The notes beneath the pieces were generated by a model. That model did no database searches and was not told the origin of the DNA. It was given only the letters and a program-made list of their open reading frames with translations. From Marinoscillum sp965229915 (GTDB lineage: Bacteria; Bacteroidota; Bacteroidia; Cytophagales; Cyclobacteriaceae): DNA of 64,000 bases. The stretch lies in the NCBI RefSeq assembly GCF_965229915.1, contig NZ_CBDDJZ010000001.1, forward strand, positions 1,736,001-1,800,000. The letters run 5' to 3'. Made by a program: the position numbers and the translations under genes. Shown in pieces: positions 1-7,236 of this stretch; within the stretch, counting starts at the first letter, position 1; each line of letters begins with the position of its first letter.

Positions 1-2
1 CC

Positions 3-2504
3 ATAGCTGTTACCATTGACGAAGAGACTCCTTTCCCTCTCACATTGGAGCCAATGACCATGAAGCCAAAAGACCAACTGCTCAATGAAGTAGTAGTAGG
101 TAGTGACCGCATCCCAATCACCTTGAAAAAGGATACCATCGAATACGATGCGAAGGCATTCAAAACCAGTCCCAATGCGTCCGTAGAGGATCTTTTGAAA
201 AAGCTCCCTGGTGTGGAAGTACAACGGGACGGAACAGTCAAAGCGCAAGGTGAGAATGTCCAAAAAGTGCTGGTAGATGGAAAAGAGTTTTTTGGGAACG
301 ACCCTAAAATAGCCACCAAAAACCTTCCAGCCGATGCAGTGGATAAAGTCCAGGTCTTTGATAAAAAATCCGAGTTTGCAGAGTTTGCCGGGATAGAGGA
401 TGGAAACGAACAAAAGACCATCAATCTCTCCTTAAAAGTGGATAAGAAAGATGGCACTTTTGGGAAGATCACAGGAGCTTATGGTACTGATAATCGCTTC
501 CTGGGAAAAGCAAACATCAATCGATTCAATAGTAAAAGCCAACTGTCTTACATTGGCAACTACAACAACATCAATCAGGTAGGCTTTACTATTGGGGATT
601 ACCTCAGCTTTGGTGGTGGCGGGTTCAGTGGAGGCAACGGATCCTTATCCATAGAAGTACCGGATGGAGTCTCGGTAGGCAATCGCGGGCAAGATGGGAT
701 CATCACCAGCACCGCCACAGGGCTCAACTTCAACCAGGACATTGGGGAAAAGCTAGAGCTCAGATCCAATTATATCTTTAACAGTTCCCTTGGGGATGTG
801 TATCGTCAGGTGAACCGAACCAACTTCCTGGAAGACGGAGCACAATTCAGTAGCCGATCCATTTCTGCGCAGGACAATCGTAACTTTAGCCATAACCTCA
901 GTGCCCGGTTGAAATATGAAATTGACCCGAGTCAGGACATCACTTTCAAAACTCAGGCAGGTCTAATCGATCGAAATTTCCAGGTAAATGATGAAACTGT
1001 TACCGCACAATCCGGAATAGACCAAAATCGCACGCTTGGGAATTCGGAAACGATAGGAGATGATTATTCAGTGAACTTGTCAGGGACTTATCGAAAGAAG
1101 TTCAATAAACCTGGTCGTACCATTACCGGAACCATCGAAACGACGATCGGAAACAATCAAAATGATGGGTATGTATCCGCAATTAGTGAGGTCTTCTACC
1201 CAGACTCGACGATTCGCACCACACTCCTACAGGATCAGCTCTCTGATAATGCCGTGTTGAACTACTCTGGTAAGATTGGGTATACCGAACCGCTTGGGAA
1301 GTACGACTACATTGATTTTCAGGTCGAACATAGAAACTTCAACAATGATGTGGTCCGTGATTACTATGATGTAACCACCAATGATCGAGTGTATAACGCC
1401 ACACTGTCGCGAGCATTTACCAAAGATTATGTGTACGATGTGTATGGGGCCAATTATAACTTCAACAAGAAGGATTTCAGCTTTGCAGCGGGGCTCAATT
1501 ACCAAACCAGTGACCTGATCGGCGAGATTACTTCAGAGCAAGTAACTATTGAGCAGGAGTTCAACAAGTTCCTCCCTACAGCTAAAGTTGGCTATGAGTT
1601 TGGCAGTGGTAAGAACATCAACCTTTCGTACCGTACGAGTCTTCAGGAACCATCTCTACAGCAACTACAGCCAACAGTGAACAACGCTGATCCGCTGCGC
1701 ATTTATCAAGGTAATCCTGATTTGAGCGCAGAATATGCCCATCAGGCCAATCTCAACTTTGTATGGTTTGATCAGTTCTCTTTCACCAATTTCTTCGCTT
1801 TTATTAGTGCGATCTATACGAATAACAAAATCGTCACGGCATCTAGCATCAATGAAAGTCTGGTGCAATTTTCACAACCGATCAATACGGATTACGACCT
1901 TTTATTGACAGGTTCGTGGAATTTTGGACGACCTATCAAACCTCTCAAAATCAAATACAACATCCGCCATCAAATCTCCTACAATGAAGGCTTTGTCTAC
2001 CTCAACAACGTGGAAAACATCATTAATCGATGGGATCATAACGTGACCTTTAAGGTGGAAAATCGCAATAAGGACAAGTTTGATGTGGTGATCGGTAGCA
2101 AGGTGCAATACAACACCACCAGCTATTCCGAGAGTGAACTGTTTGATCAGAACTTCACCAATTTCGATCACTTCATGGATGTCTCCTGGAACATCACCAA
2201 GAAATGGCTCATCAAGAGTTCGGTCGATCGGCTGACGTATTCTTCAGAGGATTTCAGTACGCAACCCAACAGAACACTTTGGCGAGCAGAACTCTCCCGA
2301 TTCTTCCTCAAAGGAGATCGTGGTGAATTGAAGCTAGTGGCTTTTGACCTGCTGAACCAAAACATTGGTGTAGATCAAAGCAGTGCGGCTAATTACATTC
2401 AGGAAGAGCGAGTGAATGCTTTAGGGAGGTATTTTTTGGTGAGCTTTACCTATTCGTTATCGGCATTCAAAGGTGGTGGAATCCATATTGAGCGCGGGAG
2501 GTAG
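3..2504 (+). CDS. Outer-membrane beta-barrel receptor, TonB-dependent-receptor-like (5' end outside window)
   Basis: The reading frame is open to the left edge, so the true start and probably a carboxypeptidase-regulatory-like domain lie upstream; the first in-window ATG (45) is not the start. The visible N-terminal part resembles a plug domain (motifs NEVVV, SVEDLLKKLPGVEVQRDG, VLVDGKEFFG). The remainder is a long string of alternating aromatic/polar strands typical of the Bacteroidota outer-membrane beta-barrel family often annotated OMP_b-brl_3. A glycine-rich stretch (GGGGFSGGNG) lies near window position 620. The protein ends with strand-like residues and a basic tail. Role: probably outer-membrane uptake or transport, substrate unknown. 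A gap of about 240 bp follows in which I see no convincing gene. Confidence 0.85.
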   Translation: MAVTIDEETPFPLTLEPMTMKPKDQLLNEVVVGSDRIPITLKKDTIEYDAKAFKTSPNASVEDLLKKLPGVEVQRDGTVKAQGENVQKVLVDGKEFFGNDPKIATKNLPADAVDKVQVFDKKSEFAEFAGIEDGNEQKTINLSLKVDKKDGTFGKITGAYGTDNRFLGKANINRFNSKSQLSYIGNYNNINQVGFTIGDYLSFGGGGFSGGNGSLSIEVPDGVSVGNRGQDGIITSTATGLNFNQDIGEKLELRSNYIFNSSLGDVYRQVNRTNFLEDGAQFSSRSISAQDNRNFSHNLSARLKYEIDPSQDITFKTQAGLIDRNFQVNDETVTAQSGIDQNRTLGNSETIGDDYSVNLSGTYRKKFNKPGRTITGTIETTIGNNQNDGYVSAISEVFYPDSTIRTTLLQDQLSDNAVLNYSGKIGYTEPLGKYDYIDFQVEHRNFNNDVVRDYYDVTTNDRVYNATLSRAFTKDYVYDVYGANYNFNKKDFSFAAGLNYQTSDLIGEITSEQVTIEQEFNKFLPTAKVGYEFGSGKNINLSYRTSLQEPSLQQLQPTVNNADPLRIYQGNPDLSAEYAHQANLNFVWFDQFSFTNFFAFISAIYTNNKIVTASSINESLVQFSQPINTDYDLLLTGSWNFGRPIKPLKIKYNIRHQISYNEGFVYLNNVENIINRWDHNVTFKVENRNKDKFDVVIGSKVQYNTTSYSESELFDQNFTNFDHFMDVSWNITKKWLIKSSVDRLTYSSEDFSTQPNRTLWRAELSRFFLKGDRGELKLVAFDLLNQNIGVDQSSAANYIQEERVNALGRYFLVSFTYSLSAFKGGGIHIERGR

Positions 2505-2745
2505 TAATGTAAATGGCATTAGCTAAATTAGCAATATGCAAATCTCATCTGATGGATCGAAGTAAAAAGAGAAGACAAAAAAGAATAAATCTGCTGCGCT
2601 ATGCGGGTAAAATTGATCTTTCTATCGATTTAGATAACCTCAGAGACAGAAAAAAATGTGATTTTCTATCAGAGGGAAAAAACAATTCCCCCAACCTGTA
2701 ACAAAAATCGCCTCGGAGTATCTAAGCCATAAAACACTTAGAAAA

Positions 2746-3579
2746 ATGAGACGATTTTTTTACTTAACACTACTTATTGCATCTGTTAACTTTGGTTTTG
2801 CTCAGAGCAAGGCCTTCGATGTAAAGGTGGCCGGCAAAGGCCAGCCAGTTATTTTTCTACCAGGGTTTACTTGCCCTGGAGCTATCTGGGATGAAACCAT
2901 TTCCAACCTGGATTCCAAATTCAAAACCTACCAGTTCACCTACGCCGGTTTTGGCGATGTGCCTGAGATCGAGATGCCATGGTACGGGACATTGGCAAAA
3001 GAGATCGCCAGCTACATTGAAGAGCAAAAGCTCAAAAATGTCATCATCATTGGCCACAGCATGGGCGGGATGCTGGCCATTGACATTGCTGCCAGGCACC
3101 CAAACCGGATTTCCAAAATGGTCATGGTAGATGCCTTGCCGTGCATTCGAGAGATTGTGATGCCACAGGTGCCAGTGGAGCAAATTGCTTTTGAGAGTCC
3201 TTACAACACACAAATGATCAACGCCTCTGATTCGGCACTGCGGATAACTGCCGGATACATGGCCATGGGTATGAGTAACCAAACCTCCAGACATCAGGAG
3301 CTAATTGGGTACATCATGAATTCAGACCGGGAAACGTATGTGTATGGCTACACGGAGTTGCTCAAATTGGATCTACGAGAGAAACTGGCAAACATTCCAG
3401 CATCCACATTGATTCTGGGTGCGGATTTTCCATCTAAAGAAGCGGTCATGCCCAATTTTGAGTCGCAATTCGCGAACTTGAAAAACAAAGAAATCAAGAT
3501 CGCCAGCAACAGCAAACATTTTATCATGTTTGACCAACCGGAGTGGTTTTATGCTGAGGTGAACAACTTCCTGAAGTAA
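2746..3579 (+). CDS. Exported alpha/beta-fold hydrolase
   Basis: 277 residues. The N-terminus is a signal peptide (hydrophobic run ending FGFAQ, cleavage near residue 20). The alpha/beta-hydrolase core is clear: an oxyanion-region LPGFTCPG (about 38-45), the nucleophile elbow GHSMGG with Ser105, a likely acid Asp227 after strand LILGAD, and His258 in SKHFIMFDQP. The fold covers many esterases and lipases, so the substrate cannot be named. The stop codon overlaps the ATG of the following sigma factor by one base (TAATG), so the two are probably translationally coupled, an unusual pairing that suggests co-regulation with an envelope signal. Function beyond hydrolase is not known. Confidence 0.85.
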   Translation: MRRFFYLTLLIASVNFGFAQSKAFDVKVAGKGQPVIFLPGFTCPGAIWDETISNLDSKFKTYQFTYAGFGDVPEIEMPWYGTLAKEIASYIEEQKLKNVIIIGHSMGGMLAIDIAARHPNRISKMVMVDALPCIREIVMPQVPVEQIAFESPYNTQMINASDSALRITAGYMAMGMSNQTSRHQELIGYIMNSDRETYVYGYTELLKLDLREKLANIPASTLILGADFPSKEAVMPNFESQFANLKNKEIKIASNSKHFIMFDQPEWFYAEVNNFLK

Positions 3580-4067
3580 TGACCTTACAACAACGATTCG
3601 AAACCTATTTCAACCAATACCAGGACATGGTACACTCACTATGTCTTGGTTACTCCAAAGGAGATCGGGACCTCACCAATGACCTGGTACAGGAAACGTT
3701 TATCAAAATATGGGGAGCGCTACCCAAATTTGAAGAGCGCTCGACCCCAAAAACCTGGATCTATCGCATATGTGTCAACACATGTCTCCTGCATATCAGA
3801 AAAACGAAAAACAAACAAACTGAAACGCTCGCTACCAATCACTCAGATATTGTGGAAGAGCCTTCCAAAGACAAAAACTACCATGAGCTCTATTGGGCCA
3901 TTGGTCAGCTGAAGGAACTAGACCGCATCATTATCATGCTGGTGTTAGATGAATTGCCTTACGAGGAAATAGCAGAAATCACCGGATTAACTGAAGGAAA
4001 CCTAAGGGTGAAAATTTCAAGAGCAAAACAGAAACTGAATAAACTATTGAGCAATCATGGAAGATAA
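3579..4067 (+). CDS. ECF-type RNA polymerase sigma factor
   Basis: 162 residues, the usual size for an ECF sigma factor. Region 2 is recognisable (NDLVQETFIKIWGALPKFE, then TPKTWIYRICVNTCLLHIRK), and region 4 has the helix-turn-helix pattern LPYEEIAEITGLTEGNLRVKISRAKQKL near the C-terminus. It should direct core polymerase to a small regulon. It starts on the last base of the hydrolase gene and its own end overlaps the next gene by 11 bp, so hydrolase, sigma factor and membrane protein form one tight operon. The downstream membrane protein is the natural candidate for its regulator (inference). Confidence 0.93.
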   Translation: MTLQQRFETYFNQYQDMVHSLCLGYSKGDRDLTNDLVQETFIKIWGALPKFEERSTPKTWIYRICVNTCLLHIRKTKNKQTETLATNHSDIVEEPSKDKNYHELYWAIGQLKELDRIIIMLVLDELPYEEIAEITGLTEGNLRVKISRAKQKLNKLLSNHGR

Positions 4068-4647
4068 ATTTGATCAACTTAAGAATAGCTGGAAGGAGGC
4101 CAAAGAAGGCCAATCAAGCAACAATAACAGCAATGACATGCTGAAACTAGCACAAACAAATCATGCCAATTCCAAAAAGGCCCAAGTTGGGAATATCATC
4201 GTGTTATCACTAGTAGTGGTCGGATTATGTGCCTTTTTCATATTCCTCGCGCCAATGCAAGAAACGCTCAGCCGAGTTGGGATCGGCCTGATGATTGGTG
4301 GATTACTTGTTAGAATCATCATAGAACTGGTCAGCCATCAAAAGGCCAGAAACATCGATTACTCTTCTTCGAGTACCGACTCTACCCAACAAGCGAAAGA
4401 GTATTATAACTATCGCAAACGCATACATGGCCCTGTCACGATCACCATCATTGCACTGTACACCATTGGGTTTTACGCACTGACACCAGAGTTTAGTAAG
4501 TATTTTGATAGGTTTTGGATGTGGATGATCGATGGAAGTTATGTGGTCATTGCCCTTGTACTTTTCATAGGCATTCGCAAGGGAGTTGTTCAGGAAATGA
4601 AAGACCTACGACAGATCATCAATTTGGAAAGTAGTTTCAAAGAATAG
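4057..4647 (+). CDS. Four-span membrane protein, putative anti-sigma partner
   Basis: 196 residues. A soluble, charged N-terminus (about 1-42) starts MEDKFDQLKNSWKEAK and is followed by a hydrophobic hairpin (about 44-66 and 73-92), a polar loop with a Ser/Thr-rich stretch, and two more hydrophobic segments (about 122-142 and 158-172). I do not recognise a named family. Overlap with the sigma-factor gene by 11 bp and the short acidic cytosolic head before a membrane anchor fit a membrane-bound anti-sigma factor, as found in many ECF operons, but no ZAS or FecR motif is visible. A strong hairpin terminator follows. Confidence 0.7.
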   Translation: MEDKFDQLKNSWKEAKEGQSSNNNSNDMLKLAQTNHANSKKAQVGNIIVLSLVVVGLCAFFIFLAPMQETLSRVGIGLMIGGLLVRIIIELVSHQKARNIDYSSSSTDSTQQAKEYYNYRKRIHGPVTITIIALYTIGFYALTPEFSKYFDRFWMWMIDGSYVVIALVLFIGIRKGVVQEMKDLRQIINLESSFKE

Positions 4648-4724
4648 TCTATAAGGTTAGAGCCCAGATTGCCCCAAACCATTGGACAGTCCTTGATTCA
4701 TAACCAAAACTTAACAACACACAG

Positions 4725-4780
4725 CGGTCGGTTAACCATCCATTAAGGTTTGATGAAGAGGTGAACCGACCGTTTTATTT
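4725..4780 (+). terminator. Rho-independent terminator after the ECF operon
   Basis: A perfect 9-bp inverted repeat, CGGTCGGTT (4725-4733) and AACCGACCG (4764-4772), encloses a 30-nt loop and is followed directly by TTTTATTTCTT. It lies about 80 bp downstream of the membrane-protein stop. Confidence 0.75.
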
Positions 4781-4826
4781 CTTCGTGCCCGGTGCTTCAT
4801 TTGCTCTCCCAACTAAACTATAGCAA

Positions 4827-5381
4827 ATGTTATTTCCCAGAATACTCATTGCTTCAATGACTGTGCTATGTTCCTTTTCAGTGAAGTGCCAGACATTTGA
4901 TGCCAACTCTAAACTCAAAGGGAAATTAGTGATCGCCGGAGACACTTTTGAAGGAACGCTAGATGTGAACCTGGATCTCAATCAAGTGCTTTTCTCAAAA
5001 GACAACCAAATGAAGATCTATGGCGCTTCTCAATTGGATCAGATACTCCTCAATGATCACCTGGCATTCGTTTCGGCCAGTATTCAAAAGACTCACTACC
5101 TGTTTGAAATCCTAACTCACGGGCAAATAACCCTGCTATACAAAGAAGGCATTACTAATGAATTTACTAACAAGGTACTTGACCCATATTTTGTACAAAC
5201 GCCGAATGGATTGAAAGAACTCACTCGAAAAAAGGATTTCTTAGCGCTCTTTGGTAACGATGAAAAATGGATGGAACTCCACATCAAAAATGATGATTTG
5301 GACCTGGGCATTAAAGAAGACATCATTACAGCTTTTGGTTACTATAACCAAACCTTCGAAGCAACGAATCCCAGTCCATGA
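4827..5381 (+). CDS. Exported protein of unknown function
   Basis: 184 residues. The N-terminus is a signal peptide (ILIASMTVLCSFSVKCQ, cleavage near residue 22). The mature part begins FDANSKLKGKLVIAGDTFEG and looks beta-rich at first and helical at the end. I do not recognise a family; the length and pattern resemble small periplasmic or outer-membrane-associated Bacteroidota proteins of unknown role. It stands alone between the terminator upstream and the small-protein cassettes downstream. No promoter could be assigned with confidence. Confidence 0.65.
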   Translation: MLFPRILIASMTVLCSFSVKCQTFDANSKLKGKLVIAGDTFEGTLDVNLDLNQVLFSKDNQMKIYGASQLDQILLNDHLAFVSASIQKTHYLFEILTHGQITLLYKEGITNEFTNKVLDPYFVQTPNGLKELTRKKDFLALFGNDEKWMELHIKNDDLDLGIKEDIITAFGYYNQTFEATNPSP

Positions 5382-5521
5382 AGTCAAAAAAAAGGTCTAT
5401 ATTTCATTCAATCCAACATTTACTCAACTGATATTCACCTTTATCCACTATTTTTATTAGCCTGAAAACGAAATAACCAGGGGAATGAACAAAAAGAGTC
5501 ATCTTCTCGTTTAAACCGACA

Positions 5522-5845
5522 ATGATCGAAAAGCGCTCCATATTGAACCACTTATCAAACAAATTCTCATCAAGTATGGGAATCTTGTGGATCTTTTCAT
5601 TGTCATTCGTCCTGACTTTTTCATCTGCTTTTGCCGCACAAAGTGTTCAGGAAGAAGAAGTAAAGACCGAGGAGAGATGTTTGGTCAGATGTTCCTCTCA
5701 TGAGATTTTTCTTCCAACTAGAAAAGAAGAGCTTCAGCTTCTCGTTATTTCGAAAGAAAAGCCTTTCACAACACCACTTACATCAGTAGAGCCTGAGGTA
5801 TCTCGATTATATGCGCTCTATTGTCAATGGGTTTTCTATGGATAA
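5522..5845 (+). CDS. Small exported protein, type A, copy 1 of a tandem cassette
   Basis: 107 residues, unknown family. Residues about 20-40 form a hydrophobic signal or anchor segment (ILWIFSLSFVLTFSSAFA), followed by an acidic stretch (EEEVKTEERC). It ends HxCQW-like (YCQWVFYG). The gene at 6386 is a paralogue: the first roughly 53 residues are nearly identical in protein and DNA, the middle and C-terminal half are strongly diverged, and the last seven residues are conserved again. A cysteine in the acidic stretch and one in the C-terminal CQW are conserved in both copies. It is followed 60 bp later by a type B gene, and the A-B pair repeats once. Confidence 0.7.
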   Translation: MIEKRSILNHLSNKFSSSMGILWIFSLSFVLTFSSAFAAQSVQEEEVKTEERCLVRCSSHEIFLPTRKEELQLLVISKEKPFTTPLTSVEPEVSRLYALYCQWVFYG

Positions 5846-5905
5846 GAAGGTAATGGCAGCTTGCTGCACAACCATCTTATTCATTTCTAGCAAAACCAAA
5901 TTGAC

Positions 5906-6223
5906 ATGCAATCAACTGTTAAAGAGCTACAGGCACATCCTGCACATCCTGTACGTATAGACGAGTCTGAATTGATCAACTATCAATTCAGTAAAAATGA
6001 AGTATTGAATTCACCGGAGGCCATCAGGAGAAGATGGATAGATCTAAACCGATGTGAAGCGCTCGGCAATCTACATAAGACACCTTGTACCCTTGTTTTC
6101 GAAAGTGATACTGGCAAACTGATCCAACTGGAAGCGCTTATCTGGGCCGTGACCATGAAAAGCGTCTTGCTTAAGAGTGGGCGGCTGATTCCGGTGAGCT
6201 GTATCTATGAAGTTCTAATGTGA
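5906..6223 (+). CDS. Small cytoplasmic protein, type B, copy 1 of a tandem cassette
   Basis: 105 residues, no signal peptide. The C-terminal half (ALGNLHKTPCTLVFESDTGK, then ALIWAVTMKSVLLKSGRLIP) matches a pattern I know from small conserved Bacteroidota proteins in which a WA(T/V)T motif precedes an LK(S/G)G..IP..CI ending; no function is established to my knowledge. A 9-bp direct repeat near 5932-5949 produces the local AHPAHP duplication that the paralogue lacks. The paralogue at 6778 is clearly homologous over the full length. The gene follows the type A gene by 60 bp and is probably co-transcribed. Confidence 0.75.
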   Translation: MQSTVKELQAHPAHPVRIDESELINYQFSKNEVLNSPEAIRRRWIDLNRCEALGNLHKTPCTLVFESDTGKLIQLEALIWAVTMKSVLLKSGRLIPVSCIYEVLM

Positions 6224-6385
6224 TTATCACGTACATCTCATTCTGTACTGAAAAGCCTCTTCTGTTACAATTCGAATAATCGATATAAAATGGAGGCTCA
6301 AAGGTGAAAGATTCAACTATCACCATGCCTGAATTTATCATTAGTGAGTCAATCAAACTGATTAATCTGCTCCTTTAAACTGACC

Positions 6386-6709
6386 ATGCTGGAAAAGCAC
6401 ACCATATTAAGCCACTTATCGAACCAATTCTCATCAAGTATGAGAATCTTATGGATCTTTTCATTGTCATTCGTCCTGACCTTTTCATCTGCTATTGCGA
6501 CCCAAAGTATTCAGGAAGAAGAAGTCAAAACTGAGGAAAGATGTCTGGTAAAAAGCTCTTCATTCCAACTGACATTCCCCGAAAAGGAAGAACCTGGTCG
6601 ACTCAGCCATCAGGTTAAAAAACATTTTATATCCCCTTTAGCATCAGCTACCTCCAATGATGCAACCAAAAAGTTTGTTCTCCATTGTCAATGGATTTTC
6701 TATGAGTAG
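6386..6709 (+). CDS. Small exported protein, type A, copy 2 of a tandem cassette
   Basis: 107 residues, paralogue of the gene at 5522 and exactly the same length. Shared features are the N-terminal LSNxFSSSM block, the hydrophobic segment ILWIFSLSFVLTFSSA, and the acidic QEEEVKTEERCLV block. The region from about residue 55 to 98 shares little with copy 1, before the common CQW(V/I)FY ending. The DNA of the first ~150 nt is almost unchanged between copies while the rest has drifted, so the leader is either under stronger constraint or has been homogenised by gene conversion. Function unknown. Confidence 0.7.
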   Translation: MLEKHTILSHLSNQFSSSMRILWIFSLSFVLTFSSAIATQSIQEEEVKTEERCLVKSSSFQLTFPEKEEPGRLSHQVKKHFISPLASATSNDATKKFVLHCQWIFYE

Positions 6710-6777
6710 AGAAGACTAGTGTACCCCCACACTATTTCAAAAAACTAATTTTCTCATATTCAAAATCAAAATTGACA

Positions 6778-7086
6778 ATGCAAACTCTTGTTCAAGAAGT
6801 ACAGGTTCATCCTGTGAAAATAGATAAGTCTGAATTGAGTAATTACCAATTCAGCAAAAAGGAAGTTTTACATTCAAAGGAAGCTATCGATCAACGATGG
6901 AGAGACCTAAACCGAGGTATGGCACTTGGCAACCTTCATAAGGTTCCTTGTACTATTGTTTTCCAAAGTGATCAAGGTGAATTGGTCAAACTAGAAGCGA
7001 CCATTTGGGCTGTGACCATGACAAGCATCTTGCTTAAAAGTGGACGTTTGATACCGATTAGCTGTATCCATGAAGTGATACTGTAG
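6778..7086 (+). CDS. Small cytoplasmic protein, type B, copy 2 of a tandem cassette
   Basis: 102 residues from the ATG at 6778, chosen because it aligns with the ATG of copy 1; an in-frame TTG two codons upstream is an unlikely start. It shares with copy 1 SELxNYQFSKxEVL, RW-DLNR, ALGNLHK-PCT-VF, WAVTM-S-LLKSGRLIP-SCI-EV. Role unknown; it belongs to a small conserved Bacteroidota family in my recollection. A strong terminator 10 bp downstream closes the double cassette. Confidence 0.75.
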   Translation: MQTLVQEVQVHPVKIDKSELSNYQFSKKEVLHSKEAIDQRWRDLNRGMALGNLHKVPCTIVFQSDQGELVKLEATIWAVTMTSILLKSGRLIPISCIHEVIL

Positions 7087-7095
7087 CAATTAAAT

Positions 7096-7125
7096 TGAGG
7101 CCGTCTTAGTACGGCCTCAGTTTTT
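7096..7125 (+). terminator. Rho-independent terminator after the tandem cassettes
   Basis: TGAGGCCGT (7096-7104) and ACGGCCTCA (7111-7119) form a perfect 9-bp stem with a 6-nt loop, followed by GTTTTTC. Confidence 0.9.
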
Positions 7126-7236
7126 CATAATTGTTGGTTAAGTGACAGCCTATCCAAACTTTTGATTTAACACCACATTTTCCTGTTCCCGTCCCTACCG
7201 ATTTTTCTCTATCTTCATTCTTCAAAATAGTAAAGT

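Noticed and set aside
1227..2365. Several minus-strand ORFs of 65-92 residues in the beta-barrel gene
   Set aside because: All are antisense shadows of a well-supported receptor reading frame.
2513..2701. 62-residue ORF between the receptor and the hydrolase
   Set aside because: Low-complexity, Lys/Arg-rich, no recognisable motif and no spacing to suggest translation; most likely chance.
2857..3294. 145-residue minus-strand ORF
   Set aside because: Lies entirely within the alpha/beta hydrolase gene, whose motifs are clear; the reverse reading has no family pattern.
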